A stretch of DNA of 64,000 nucleotides, from assembly GCA_036898135.1 (NCBI GenBank), contig CM072523.1, forward strand, positions 32,555,311-32,619,310, given 5' to 3'. This DNA is from Oncomelania hupensis (taxonomy: Eukaryota > Mollusca > Gastropoda > Littorinimorpha > Pomatiopsidae). Below, piece by piece: positions 54,935 through 64,000 of this stretch. The position numbers were made by a program, and so were the translations under genes. The stretch's first letter is position 1. Each line of letters starts with the position of its first letter. Below the pieces are notes generated by a model. That model had not been told where the DNA came from, did no database searches, and saw only the letters and a program-made list of their open reading frames with translations.

Positions 54935-56309
54935 TTGATGGTTGTTACCCAGGATGGATGGCAGTGAATGGATTAACTGTGTATTATCATTATCAATCAC
55001 CAGGTAGAAAAATTAGCTTGGATACAAAAGGAGTACCTGAAGCACCTTTGCCAGGACCATCATCCTCGTATCAACATCATCATTATCACCATACCCATTG
55101 TCATCATTATTTATATCAATCTTGTTGCTGTATCAATTTTTATTCATCAGATTACCATAAGTTGTACTGATATTTATATCAATCAAAAACAAACACTGTC
55201 ACTGTCAAAAATAATATGAATTTGCAGCAGTTATATGTACACAAATTTATGTTCCAGATGCTGCTATTTTCTGATTCAAATTGAAATTGAAATTGAAACT
55301 TGTCTGTTGTTTATTTCACTGCTATGTTTATTAGGACATTGTTAAGAGAAATAAAAATGGTCTTTCATCCTTGGCAGTCTCATCTTCATCCTCATCATCT
55401 TCATCCTCCTCCTCCTCCTCCTCCTCATCATCATCAACAACAACAACAACACTAGTAGTAATTACCATTGTTGGCTATCTCAACAGTATTAGTACATAAA
55501 TTGGTTCTTTGCAAATAATTAAAAACAGCCTGTGCAATGTGCTATGATTACCCTTTCCTATTGTTGTCATTCCCATCACTGCTGTCAATGTGAACATGTA
55601 TTTACATACCATCACCATCATCATCATCTTGGACTGACTCTTAACCATCAAGAACTGTGATAGATTGGATGCAATATCATTTTATATGTCATAATCAGAC
55701 TGTGATTATTGTTATTAACAGTAGTGGTGGCGTGTATTCGTGTGTGTGCATGAGTGTATGCCTGTAGAAGTGGTTGTAAAAGTATTGTTTTGTTTTGTTT
55801 TGTTTATTTTAGCTATAATAAACCTGCATGTGGAGGAAAATTTGTAGGCTGAAGCATTTATTATTTACCTCTTTGTAGCTTGACTCTTTTATTATCAGCT
55901 GGATCCAGCGTGATTCTATGTAATTTGCTTTTAGAGCAATAGATTTTAGTCGTCTAGTTTTTAAGAGATTCATATGCAAAACCATACTTAGTCTGTGCAA
56001 AGTTAATCATCAGAAAACCCTGTACTGACCCAGTTTCTCCTTGCATGGCAGTCTGGTTCATAATATCAAAAACATGTATACTGCTTGGAAATTCAGGTCT
56101 TTGTTTCTTGGGTCCTGTTGTGTACGCATAAAAATAATATCCAGGAATTGCAGTTGATCTGCACTGAACTGAAATAAACACAGACTTAGCACAACTCCCG
56201 TTGTGTGTTTAGAACACTGTAACTAGGTTAGAAGTGACGTCATTACTGGTCCTGCCACAGGCCAGTGACAGTCTGCATTAAATACTGTACCGGTAACTTT
56301 TTAACTTCT

Positions 56310-56400
56310 GGTGTGTGTGGGTGTGTGTGTGTGTGCGTGCGGGTGTGGGTGCGTGCGGGTGTGTGTGTGTGTGGGTGTGTGTGTGTGTGTGTGTGTGTAG
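56310..56400. repeat. (GT)n microsatellite
   Basis: GT repeat with GGGT and GCGT interruptions, within the 3' region of the LINE. Confidence 0.93.
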
Positions 56401-56854
56401 GTAGGTGTTTTGTGTTAGGGGTTAGAAAGTAGGATGCATGACTTTTATTATTTCATTAATATGATTATAAGCTACATTCATGTTGTGTACACCTGCTTTT
56501 CTGTTCTTTGGGGTGTATTGTTTTAATCCCTGAAGTCTTTTGTGTTTTATTGCTTTTGTGCCGTTGTTTTGATGAAGTGTATGCCGCACACACATTTCCT
56601 TGTGTTTTCATGGGGACAATAAAGATTCTGATTCTGATTCTGATTCTGATTCTGATTCTGATTCTGATAGTAGTAGCAGTAGTAGGCCTAGTAGTAGCAG
56701 TGTGAGGCCTTTGCGAATGTTCTTTCTTTGACCGTTCATATATGACAACATATTGCTGTTATCTTTGCGCTAAGGGCCCCGTAGTCACATAATACAGAGG
56801 ACCTGAATCTTGAGTGTGCTTGGTGTAGGTCACATTTCATAGGCATGTGATTTC

Positions 56855-57035
56855 CTTATCCTATCCTGTCCTATCCCGTAAGTCGTTGGCGTACTCCATC
56901 TTTCTCTGTCCTCAGCAACCCTCATGGCTTCGCTCAGTATCATGCCAGTCCATTCTCGAACGTTGTCCATCAACCTCTTTTTCTGTTTCCCCACTTCTGT
57001 TGCCTCCTTGCACCGTACCCCCTTGCACTATGCCG
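56855..57035 (-). mobile_element. RTE-like LINE, 181 bp, 9-bp target duplication
   Basis: TGTGATTTC flanks the copy exactly, at 56846-56854 and 57036-57044. The minus strand holds only the last part of the ORF and the tail (tatcctatcctgtcctatcc on plus). It is one of the shortest recognisable copies of the family. Confidence 0.88.
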
Positions 57036-57044
57036 TGTGATTTC

Positions 57045-58146
57045 AAGATATTGCAAAGACTCGTTATCTACATTCTTTGTCCTCGATCTTTGGACGTAGT
57101 TATAATGCATTGGCTAAGGCCTGTTTTGCTATTAGGGTAAGCGATAATGTGGTTTGTTGTTTATGTCATGAGTGTGTTTACCATGCGAGGGTGCATGTTG
57201 GTTGATCGTCGCCTTTTGTGTTTGAGCTAGGAATAAGACGCCTTTCGCATCCAATGCTTTAAAAGTGTTTTTCGCTTAATGTTTCAAAGGTTAGTTCATG
57301 GGTCTGTCATTTTCTTATTTAGCTTGTTGATGGATGACACGCGTCCAATTTATGTACATCTGTCAAATTACGATGGATGTTTTTCTGTATCTGAGTAATG
57401 ATCAAGTTTCAGGGAAATACAGCACACTTGTTAGGTAAATGCAATGCATTTAGCAGTCTAGTGTAATGGTAACTGCACTATTGAGTAATTTAATACTCAT
57501 AATGTGGTTGAATTTGGGATGGTCGTCACTCATACGAGCAAATTTGGGTTATATTATCAGCTACAGTGCGGCGTCATCCAGGATGAGGGGGAATAGGAAG
57601 TAGGGCATGCTGTGGCTTTTTTCTCCTGTATATTTGGCATTTTGCGTCTAGAGTATGATCATCAGGATCTTTAAAGTTGGCGATGGAATGCTTGCGTTTA
57701 TACTCTCATCTGTAAGAGGTATTGTATTGTAGTGCATTGCATTGCACTGTGTTGTATTGTACTGTGTTGTATTGTATTGACACTGTTATATTTGTGTTGC
57801 ATTGACATTATTGTATTGTACTGACTTTGTTGTATTGCAATGTACATGTATTATATTGCATTGAACAGTCATACGAGAAAGCGCATGCAGTAAAAAAAAA
57901 ATACCGACAACAAACAGATACATCAAAGTGCAAACCTTGCAATGGAAGGATTTAAGTGGACAAGACTTATTTTAGTGTGTGGTAGGTCCTATCAAGTATT
58001 CATAAACAGCAATCGTACTCAGTCAAAGATCTAACTTCCATGTATTTATTCATTCCAACATGAGAAACATAGTGTTTGGACTCCATCAAGAGGTTTTCAA
58101 TGCTTGGTTGCTATTAAAACCTTGAACTTGGCGAGAAAGTTTTGAA
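57045..58146. other. Upstream region of the GT31 gene
   Basis: A degenerate attgtattg(t/c)actg repeat lies at about 57720-57865. No TATA box or further exon could be identified. A 5' UTR exon may lie here. Confidence 0.45.
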
Positions 58147-58517
58147 ATGTTTGCTGCCGTGATTCCAAGGTTAAGGGTTGTTATGAAGCGCCTAAACCCG
58201 CGACGCGTGCTTGTGTGTGTGTCTATCGTCATTTCGACCTGGACGTTCCTGGAGCTGATGGACATGACTGGCAGAACTACCTGTGACCATTACGACAATG
58301 ACTCGGGCAGTCCAGCACTTTTGAGTCGCAGTTTAGCGGATACAGGAAACCAAACAGGACGAGCGAAACCCTTCAACCCTCCGTGGAGCTGCGACCACTG
58401 TTTCCCTTGGGTTTACAAGGTATTGGATAAGCCTAGTGACGTGTGCAAAAGGTATGACGTCAACCAGGTCATCGACCTCGTCTTTCTCATTCCGTCTTCT
58501 CACAACGAGTTCGACAG
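58147..58517 (+). CDS. GT31 exon 1
   Basis: 371 bases from ATG to a GTGAGT donor at 58518. Codes for the cytoplasmic tail, membrane anchor, stem and the first strand of the catalytic domain ([16 protein letters not shown]). Ends in phase 2. Confidence 0.92.
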
Positions 58518-58545
58518 GTGAGTAGATGTGGTACATATTGTAGGT

Positions 58546-58592
<47 letters not shown>

Positions 58593-58625
58593 GATGATGA
58601 TAATAATACTAATTCTAATACTATC

Positions 58626-58688
<63 letters not shown>

Positions 58689-58865
58689 TCCGGTACTAAT
58701 TTAATTAATGACTTTTAATATTGGTCATGGTCCTCATTGTGCTGTGTTAATGATGGTACTGGGAGAGAATTAAATGGAAAGTGAATAGATTGCTGCTGTC
58801 GCCAAAGTCCTGTAATGTTTACGGAGTCAATAAATACACTTATGTCTTATGTCTTCTACTCCTTC

Positions 58866-58942
<77 letters not shown>

Positions 58943-61900
58943 TTCTTCTTCTTCTTCTTCTTCTTCTTCTTCTTCTTCTTCTTCTTCTTCTTCTTCTTCT
59001 TCTTCTTCTTTATCATCAGCATCAATATCGTCGTTATCATCATCAGCAGCAGCAGCATCAACCTTTCCTCTTCTTCTTCTTCTTCTTCTTCTTCTTCTTC
59101 TTCTTCTTCTTCTTCTTTTTATCATTGTCGTCATCATCATCATCATTATCTTCATCATCATCACCATTATCATCATCTTCTTCTTTTTCTTCTTCGTCAT
59201 CATCATCATCATCATTTGTCATCATCTTTTTTCTTCTTATCATCACCATCATCATCATCATTAGCAGCAGCAGCAGCAGCATAATAATTCAAAGCCTTTA
59301 CAGTTCTGCGCGCGTAATACACGTACAGATACATGTTATGCGAGTTGGGTCTTGTATTAGGCTAATGGTACAACAGTCACATATTGGTGACATGAGCAGC
59401 CCTGTTCGCGCGATATACAAACTACCGATTACTTGACACAATATGCACGGCTGGGATTGAAATAGTTGCGCGCCGGACCTAAGCTTACTATAAATATATT
59501 TTTGTAATAGCGCTGTTGGAAGTGGTAGTAGTAAGCTTATTAAGGGGAGGAGGAAGAAGAGTAGTTACATCATTAACTATTTAAAATTAATCGATATGTT
59601 ACTTAATTGTATGATGTCACTGAACTAGTACGAGAACACTGAAACAGTGGAAGGAAATAAAGATATATAATAAAATATTACATAAATATATCACTAAAAT
59701 AAAAAAAGAAATTAAGGTATTCTACTAATGAAATAACATTAATTATTAAAGTTATAAACATACTATGTGTATGCAGGCGGGATGCAGTGCGACAAACGTG
59801 GGCCTCATACAGCCAAAACAACACGTCCAACTTTCGCCATGTTTTCTTCCTCGGCGTCACAAACGATACGGTGCTCACGCGCCAAGCAGTGGAAGAGGCA
59901 CGTCTCTTCCGGGATCTAGTGACGTTGGACTTCATGGACTCGTACACGAATTTGACCCTCAAAACCCTCATGATGTTGAACTGGCTGACGCAGGAATGCT
60001 CGCAGGCCAGGTAGCAAGCACGAACGGTTGCGTGTGTGTGGGTGTGTGGGTGTGTGTGCGTGTGTGTGTGTGTGCGTGCGTGTGTGTGTGAACGTATGTG
60101 TGTGAGAGTGTTTTAATGAATGTATGAATAATTAAAGGATTGAAAAAAACATATGATCATTATGGGATGTTTGTATCTTCTCTGCTGGGTCATGCTTTGA
60201 TTTGTAGGGTTGGTTCCACAGTGGTGTATAGTATAACGTCATGCCGCAAGCCAGCGTCTGAAGAGGGGTGTAGATTCAATCCGAATTTCTACTCTAACGT
60301 CAGTTGAGTCTGCAGTCATTTGTATAAGTGTATTAATCCACAGCATTGAGGAGTAAGCTATCCGATAAGCGTATTAATAGCTTTAAAAAAAAGAAAAAAA
60401 AAAGGCGGCTTGATCACTAGCAAATGGGCCCATTAGACCGACATTGAGCATAACGTCGACGTTTAGGTCGAAATTTCGCAAATATCACACTGTAAAATGT
60501 AGGAATAATATAAGCAAATAGTCACCTTGTAGCGCGATTAAGATTTTTTTATTCGCATTTTGTTCTTGAATAGAGAAACGTTAAGCTATTCCTTTTTTTT
60601 TTCATTTGGTGCTAATTTTTGAATCTTTTCTAGATTTCCTAGATTGCTTTGCAGGTACACATACGTCAACGGCTATTCTTTTTTTTTTTTTAAAGTCAAA
60701 GTGGACGTTGACATGTTAAATGAACTTTGACGTTTTTCTAATTGGTAAAAGTAAATACCATACATCGTTAATTGGTAAAACTATATATATATTTATTTGT
60801 ACGTTTTATTTTTTAATCCATATTATAGTCTCATTAAAAAAATCCTTTACTTTCTTTTGAACTCTCCAGTTTTACTTGAGTTTTACCCAAATAAATCAAA
60901 GCGACACGTGCCATCGTGCCAAGTCTGCAGTTTTAAAACTGTCTTTTTACTTTGATTTTATGAAGAAAGGATTTTTTAAAAATCATACAAGTTCTAAAAT
61001 TGTGGGTTTAGGCCTATTTTGGAGTTTGGAGGTGTGGAAGAAAAAACTTGTGTTTTTATGTGTGGTCAGGTTCTTCCTGAAAGTGGACAACGACATGTGG
61101 GTAAACGTCGGAGTCCTAATGGCCAGGCTGGAGGAGGCGGGCGAGGTGTTGCACACAGCACTGGCCGGCTTTTGTCCCATGAGCACAGGCGTCATCAGGG
61201 ACACGTCCAACAAATGGTCAGTGTAAGTTTGAGCTAAGTATAATAAGTCAGTGCAGTTTTAAGCTAAAAAAAAAATAAAGTAATTGCTCTGTTACAGCGC
61301 AATTACTAGTTCACTAGAGCGGCTCAATGCGCTGGATGAAATCAGGATATTAACCCTGTCAGTGCAGTTTTAAGCTAAAAAAAATAAAGTAATTGCTCTG
61401 TTACAGCGCACTTACGAGTTCACTAGAGCGACTCAATGCACAGAATGAAATCAGGATATTATAATATAGGCTACTCAAGCCACCTTCACCCCCCTCCTTA
61501 CCCCCCAACCCCCCCCCCAAAAATAAACAAAACAAAAAAAACGCCAGTTTACTACAACACGTTTGCAATTTGAACCACCACGCCAATGTCCATGGATACC
61601 GTTGCTTACTTGAGCCTGTCAACTACAAAATGAACGTACGTCTTTAACGCCCCAGTTGAGGCGACTATTAAAAAGGACGAGGTGAACCATGGTCTAAAGA
61701 GTCATTACAGAAAAGTCGACTCATGTGGAAGCAAATCTCCCGTTTACATTCAAGAATGGAAAAAAGGTTGTCCTGCGCGCCAGTTTCAGCCCTGTAGCCA
61801 CTGAGTTCTTTTCGTTTTGGTAGACACGGGGCACTCGTCCATATCAATCCCAAATAGCCGGAAACACCTCTGAATAGACTGACAACAACAAAGGAAGCAG

Positions 61901-62626
61901 TTATGTTTTGTACTATTTTATCAAATAAATAAATGTTGTCAATGTAAGGGCGTAGTCGTTCCCCCTAACAACTCAAGACCTAAGAAAGGACTTTGCATGA
62001 TTACAAATTTGACTAATGTATCGCTTTAAAAAAAATTAAATTGGTCCTTGAAGAGGCAGTCGCTCATTAAACAATTGGAGAACTATGTAATGACATATGT
62101 TGAAAAAAAAAAAAGAGACAGGAGACCTACAGACCCAAGCTTTCTATTTATTAAAAGTTGTCTTTTAAAGTTAAACGAGGCTAAAAACGACAACTGTTAT
62201 TATTTTGTTTTTATAGTAAAATTAATGATCGGTACTGTGTCTTGCAGGGGAGCGTCTTGGAAGAAGTATCCATCCGACAGGTACCCGTGCTATTGTTCAG
62301 GGACTGCTTACGCTAGCACAGTCAACGTGGCGAAGAACATCGTACGCGTCTCCAGAGATGTTCCTTATTTCTTCCTGGAGGACGTCTTCGTAGGCCTGTG
62401 CTTGAAGCAGTTGAGGTTCGCCGTGCGCGGCGTGGACGGCTTCTACATGGATCACTTCGGGTGGGTCAAGAGAGACCCCTGTGTGGCCTGGAGTGCCAAG
62501 ATTATCACTCAACACAGGTTGGGCCCTAGGGACCTTTTCCACTACTGGAACATGGAGTGTGTGACAGAAAAGAAGGCCTGGACGCCGCGAGTTGTGCAGT
62601 GGAGTCGCCAAAACAATGCAACGTAG
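58147..62626 (+). CDS. Beta-1,3-glycosyltransferase of family GT31, four exons
   Basis: The four exons join in one frame to a protein of 376 or 378 residues. A cytoplasmic start rich in Arg/Lys is followed by a membrane anchor (about residues 21-37, [17 protein letters not shown]), giving a type II Golgi protein. A Cys-rich stem precedes the catalytic domain. GT31 motifs are [11 protein letters not shown] (124 on), [36 protein letters not shown] (DxD at 208-210), [11 protein letters not shown] and FFLEDVFVG (about 292-300). Several N-glycosylation sequons are visible. Members transfer galactose or N-acetylhexosamine from a UDP-sugar to glycans; the exact substrate cannot be read here. The length is normal for the family. 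Introns are filled with microsatellites. The first ATG is used because the anchor follows directly. Confidence 0.92.
58543..58690. repeat. (GAT)n and (AAT)n microsatellites in intron 1
   Basis: GAT repeat at 58543-58586 and AAT repeat at 58627-58687. Confidence 0.96.
58866..59282. repeat. Compound (ATC)n-(TTC)n tract in intron 1
   Basis: About 75 bp of ATC, about 70 bp of TTC, and mixed ATC/GTC/GCA and TTC blocks to 59282. Produces poly-Ser, -His, -Asp and -Lys ORFs that are not genes. Confidence 0.97.
59777..60010 (+). CDS. GT31 exon 2
   Basis: 234 bases between an acceptor (gtgtatgcag, ending 59776) and a GTAGCA donor at 60011. Codes for the [16 protein letters not shown] and [10 protein letters not shown] blocks. 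Phase 2 at both ends. The donor is weaker than those of exons 1 and 3. Confidence 0.9.
60025..60100. repeat. (GT)n microsatellite in intron 2
   Basis: GT repeat with GCGT and GGGT interruptions, starting about 15 bases after the exon 2 donor. Confidence 0.93.
61070..61222 (+). CDS. GT31 exon 3 (two possible donors)
   Basis: Begins after tgtggtcag (61069) and codes for [12 protein letters not shown] with the DxD metal-binding motif, then [10 protein letters not shown]. Two in-frame donors lie six bases apart: GTCAGT at 61217 (exon ends 61216) and GTAAGT at 61223 (exon ends 61222). The second is the better consensus. The first gives a spacing between KW and YP that agrees better with the family. 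Confidence 0.88.
61249..61459. repeat. ~111-bp tandem duplication in intron 3
   Basis: The segment starting cagtgcagttttaagct and ending atgaaatcaggatatta occurs at 61249-61353 and 61360-61459 with about ten differences. It starts about 27 bases after the exon 3 donor. Confidence 0.9.
62248..62626 (+). CDS. GT31 exon 4 (terminal)
   Basis: Starts after a polypyrimidine tract and tcttgcag (62247) and ends at TAG (62624-62626). Codes for [11 protein letters not shown], the EDVFVG motif and a C-terminal region with paired Cys residues ([14 protein letters not shown]). Ends with sequon NAT. Confidence 0.92.
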
Positions 62627-62638
62627 CAACATGCACTG

Positions 62639-62770
62639 ATAGATGGATGGATGGATGGATGGATGGATGGATGGATGGATGGATGGATGGATGGATGGAT
62701 GGATGGATGGATAAGGCCGAAACAATAGTTGGTTGGTTGGTTGGTTAGTTGATTGGTTGGTTGGATGGAT
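62639..62770. repeat. (GGAT)n then (GGTT)n microsatellites
   Basis: About 18 GGAT tetramers (62639-62711) followed by GGTT tetramers (62727-62765), immediately downstream of the GT31 stop codon and therefore probably in its 3' UTR. Confidence 0.95.
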
Positions 62771-63238
62771 GCTTGGTTTGACGGAGCGCCGGCCGATACA
62801 CTCCCCCCCCCCTCTCCTTCCCTAACAACCTCTCCTCCCCCCTCATTTCAGTCATTGAGATAATATCGGTTATTTGTTACTGTTTACTAAAGGTGTGAAT
62901 CGGAATCACTCTCCGCCCTCCCCACTCCCAAACCCCTCACACACATCCCCAACCACACACCCCACACTCATCCAACCCCAGAGACCCTAAATACCGACCA
63001 CGACAAGTACCTGGCCTCACAAGTGCATTGCCGTTCGGTTGGTCAACCTGATCTCGACCTTTGGGTTCTGGTTGAGTACGGGCGTGTTACCGAGAGAGCC
63101 TGCATGACCACCCCTCTACTCACCTTGTAATGTTAACACAATGCAATTTAGCGAGTAAAATCATTGTCACAAAAATTATAAACACTCTTTTTGTCCGGTC
63201 CCTTTACACTGCAGTAATAATTTATGCAGTTCGTGAGT
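62771..63238. other. Downstream of the GT31 gene, nothing recognised
   Basis: C-rich simple sequence (62800-62840, 62910-62990). No polyadenylation signal could be assigned with confidence. Confidence 0.4.
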
Positions 63239-63300
63239 GTGCGTGGATGTGTGTGTGTGTGTGTGCGAGCGTGCGTGCGTGTGTGCGTGTGTGTGTGGGG
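63239..63300. repeat. (GT)n microsatellite
   Basis: GT repeat with GC interruptions. Confidence 0.93.
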
Positions 63301-63319
63301 TGGGTAGTGGGGGGACTGT

Positions 63320-63885
63320 TTTCCCCTGCTAGCGTGTAGACAGATGTGCGCAGATTTACACATGAAACCTCGGTGCTATCTTTACACCGATAAAGGCCAT
63401 AACATTTGCGCAGGTTTAGTGTCATAGAGGCCTTTTTACCATGCTAACGTGTAGACAAGGATGTGCAGATTTACAAATCAAATCCCAGTGACACCTTTAC
63501 ACAGATAAAGACCATAACATGGGCGGGCTTTTACTTAAGGAAATTGATTACTGTAGTTGATACTTATTCCCTGCTAGCGCGCGTGCAGATTTACAAATGA
63601 AATCTCTGTGACATCTTTACAGAGATATAGACCATAACTTTTGTGCAGTTTTAACGAAGAAAATATATTGTAGAGACTGTTTTTCTTTGTTCACGTATAG
63701 GGTGTACTGATTTACTCATCAATACTGATATAGTTCCGCTGAAATATATTATCTTTAACATGTGCAGTTTTACTGAAGGGAAAATGTTGTAGTACTAGAG
63801 ATTTGTTTCTGCTAGCGAATGTTACATGTGTGCAGATATATAAATTAAATCTCTGTCATATTTACATATCACATTTTTTGCAGTT
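63320..63885 (+). repeat. ~120-bp diverged tandem repeat (five units)
   Basis: The marker tgctagcg or a variant occurs at 63327, 63442, 63572, 63688 and 63810 (spacings 115, 130, 116, 122). Each unit continues with tgtgcagatttaca(a/c)at(g/c)aaa, then tctctgtgacatctttaca, then gata(a/t)agaccataac and gtgcagttttac. Units are clearly related but much diverged. Confidence 0.85.
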
Positions 63886-63889
63886 CCTA

Positions 63890-64000
63890 TCATATCCTAA
63901 CCTATCCTATCCTATCCTATCCTATCCTATCCTATCCCATAACTCCAAAGTCGTTGGGGCATCACAGATGATCGTTTAACCAGCGTACTCCATCTTTCTC
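63890..64000 (-). mobile_element. RTE-like LINE, 3' end, runs out of the window
   Basis: On the plus strand the GGATA-type tail appears as eight or so cctat units (63896-63936). It is followed by the family 3' end (gtcgttggggcatcacagat, then gatcgtttaaccagcgtact). The rest of the copy lies beyond base 64000. Confidence 0.88.

Larger units (their letters stand above)
53882..56668 (+). mobile_element. Rex1/CR1-like LINE, 5'-truncated
   Basis: The element begins inside the RT ORF directly at the TAG microsatellite and ends with ggggacaataaag followed by about seven ATTCTG hexamers. The RT ORF ends at 54934; the 1.7 kb after it is AT-rich 3' region without an ORF. The short hexamer tail is typical of Rex1/CR1-type LINEs. 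The 3' boundary is clear, while continuity of the long 3' region is inferred from the absence of another element edge. Confidence 0.7.

Noticed and set aside
63327..63885. CRISPR-like array
   Set aside because: The repeats are contiguous diverged units of ~120 bp without constant repeats and unique spacers, in animal DNA.

Overview
The window looks like ordinary, repeat-rich animal nuclear DNA, most likely from a mollusc (perhaps a gastropod). That is inference: intron-containing genes, non-LTR and LTR retrotransposons, tRNA- and 5S-derived SINEs, very dense microsatellites and no bacterial-style operons. There is no CRISPR array, rRNA operon, plasmid or phage module.

Host coding content is small. 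At the right, four exons (58147-62626, + strand) encode a complete GT31 beta-1,3-glycosyltransferase with a type II membrane anchor. At the left, two phase-compatible exons (5871-6059 and 6511-6725, + strand) look like the 3' end of a gene with a TNF-like jelly-roll domain (tentative).

Most interpretable sequence is mobile. Two Ty3/Gypsy-type LTR retrotransposons (21015-29568 on +; 31205-36559 on -) both carry the pol order protease, integrase, reverse transcriptase, RNase H. This is the Gmr1-like arrangement, with integrase before RT. The first has 1627-bp LTRs that are nearly identical, and a 5-bp target duplication. The second has lost most of its 5' LTR and sits, with its own 5-bp duplication, inside an older RTE-like LINE. 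That LINE family has eight or nine copies here, mostly 5'-truncated, with GGATA-type 3' tails; several have recognisable target-site duplications. There are also a Rex1/CR1-like LINE (53882-56668), fragments of two other LINEs, two 5S rRNA-derived SINEs, several tRNA-derived SINE heads, a 242-bp MITE with 8-bp duplications and a two-copy 570-bp retroposon of unknown type.

The most unusual signals are two tiny (53- and 56-bp) insertions made of little more than a GTCCCC/GGGGAC hairpin and a short tail, each with a 10-bp target duplication. One of them lies next to a 202-bp SINE with the same 10-bp target repeated three times, as if two retroposons had landed at one site. Other structure includes a ~120-bp diverged tandem array at the right edge, minisatellites at 16202, 38620 and 52325, and long (GAA)n, (ATC)n, (AAT)n, (GA)n and (CA)n tracts. 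These tracts produce spurious homopolymeric ORFs on both strands.
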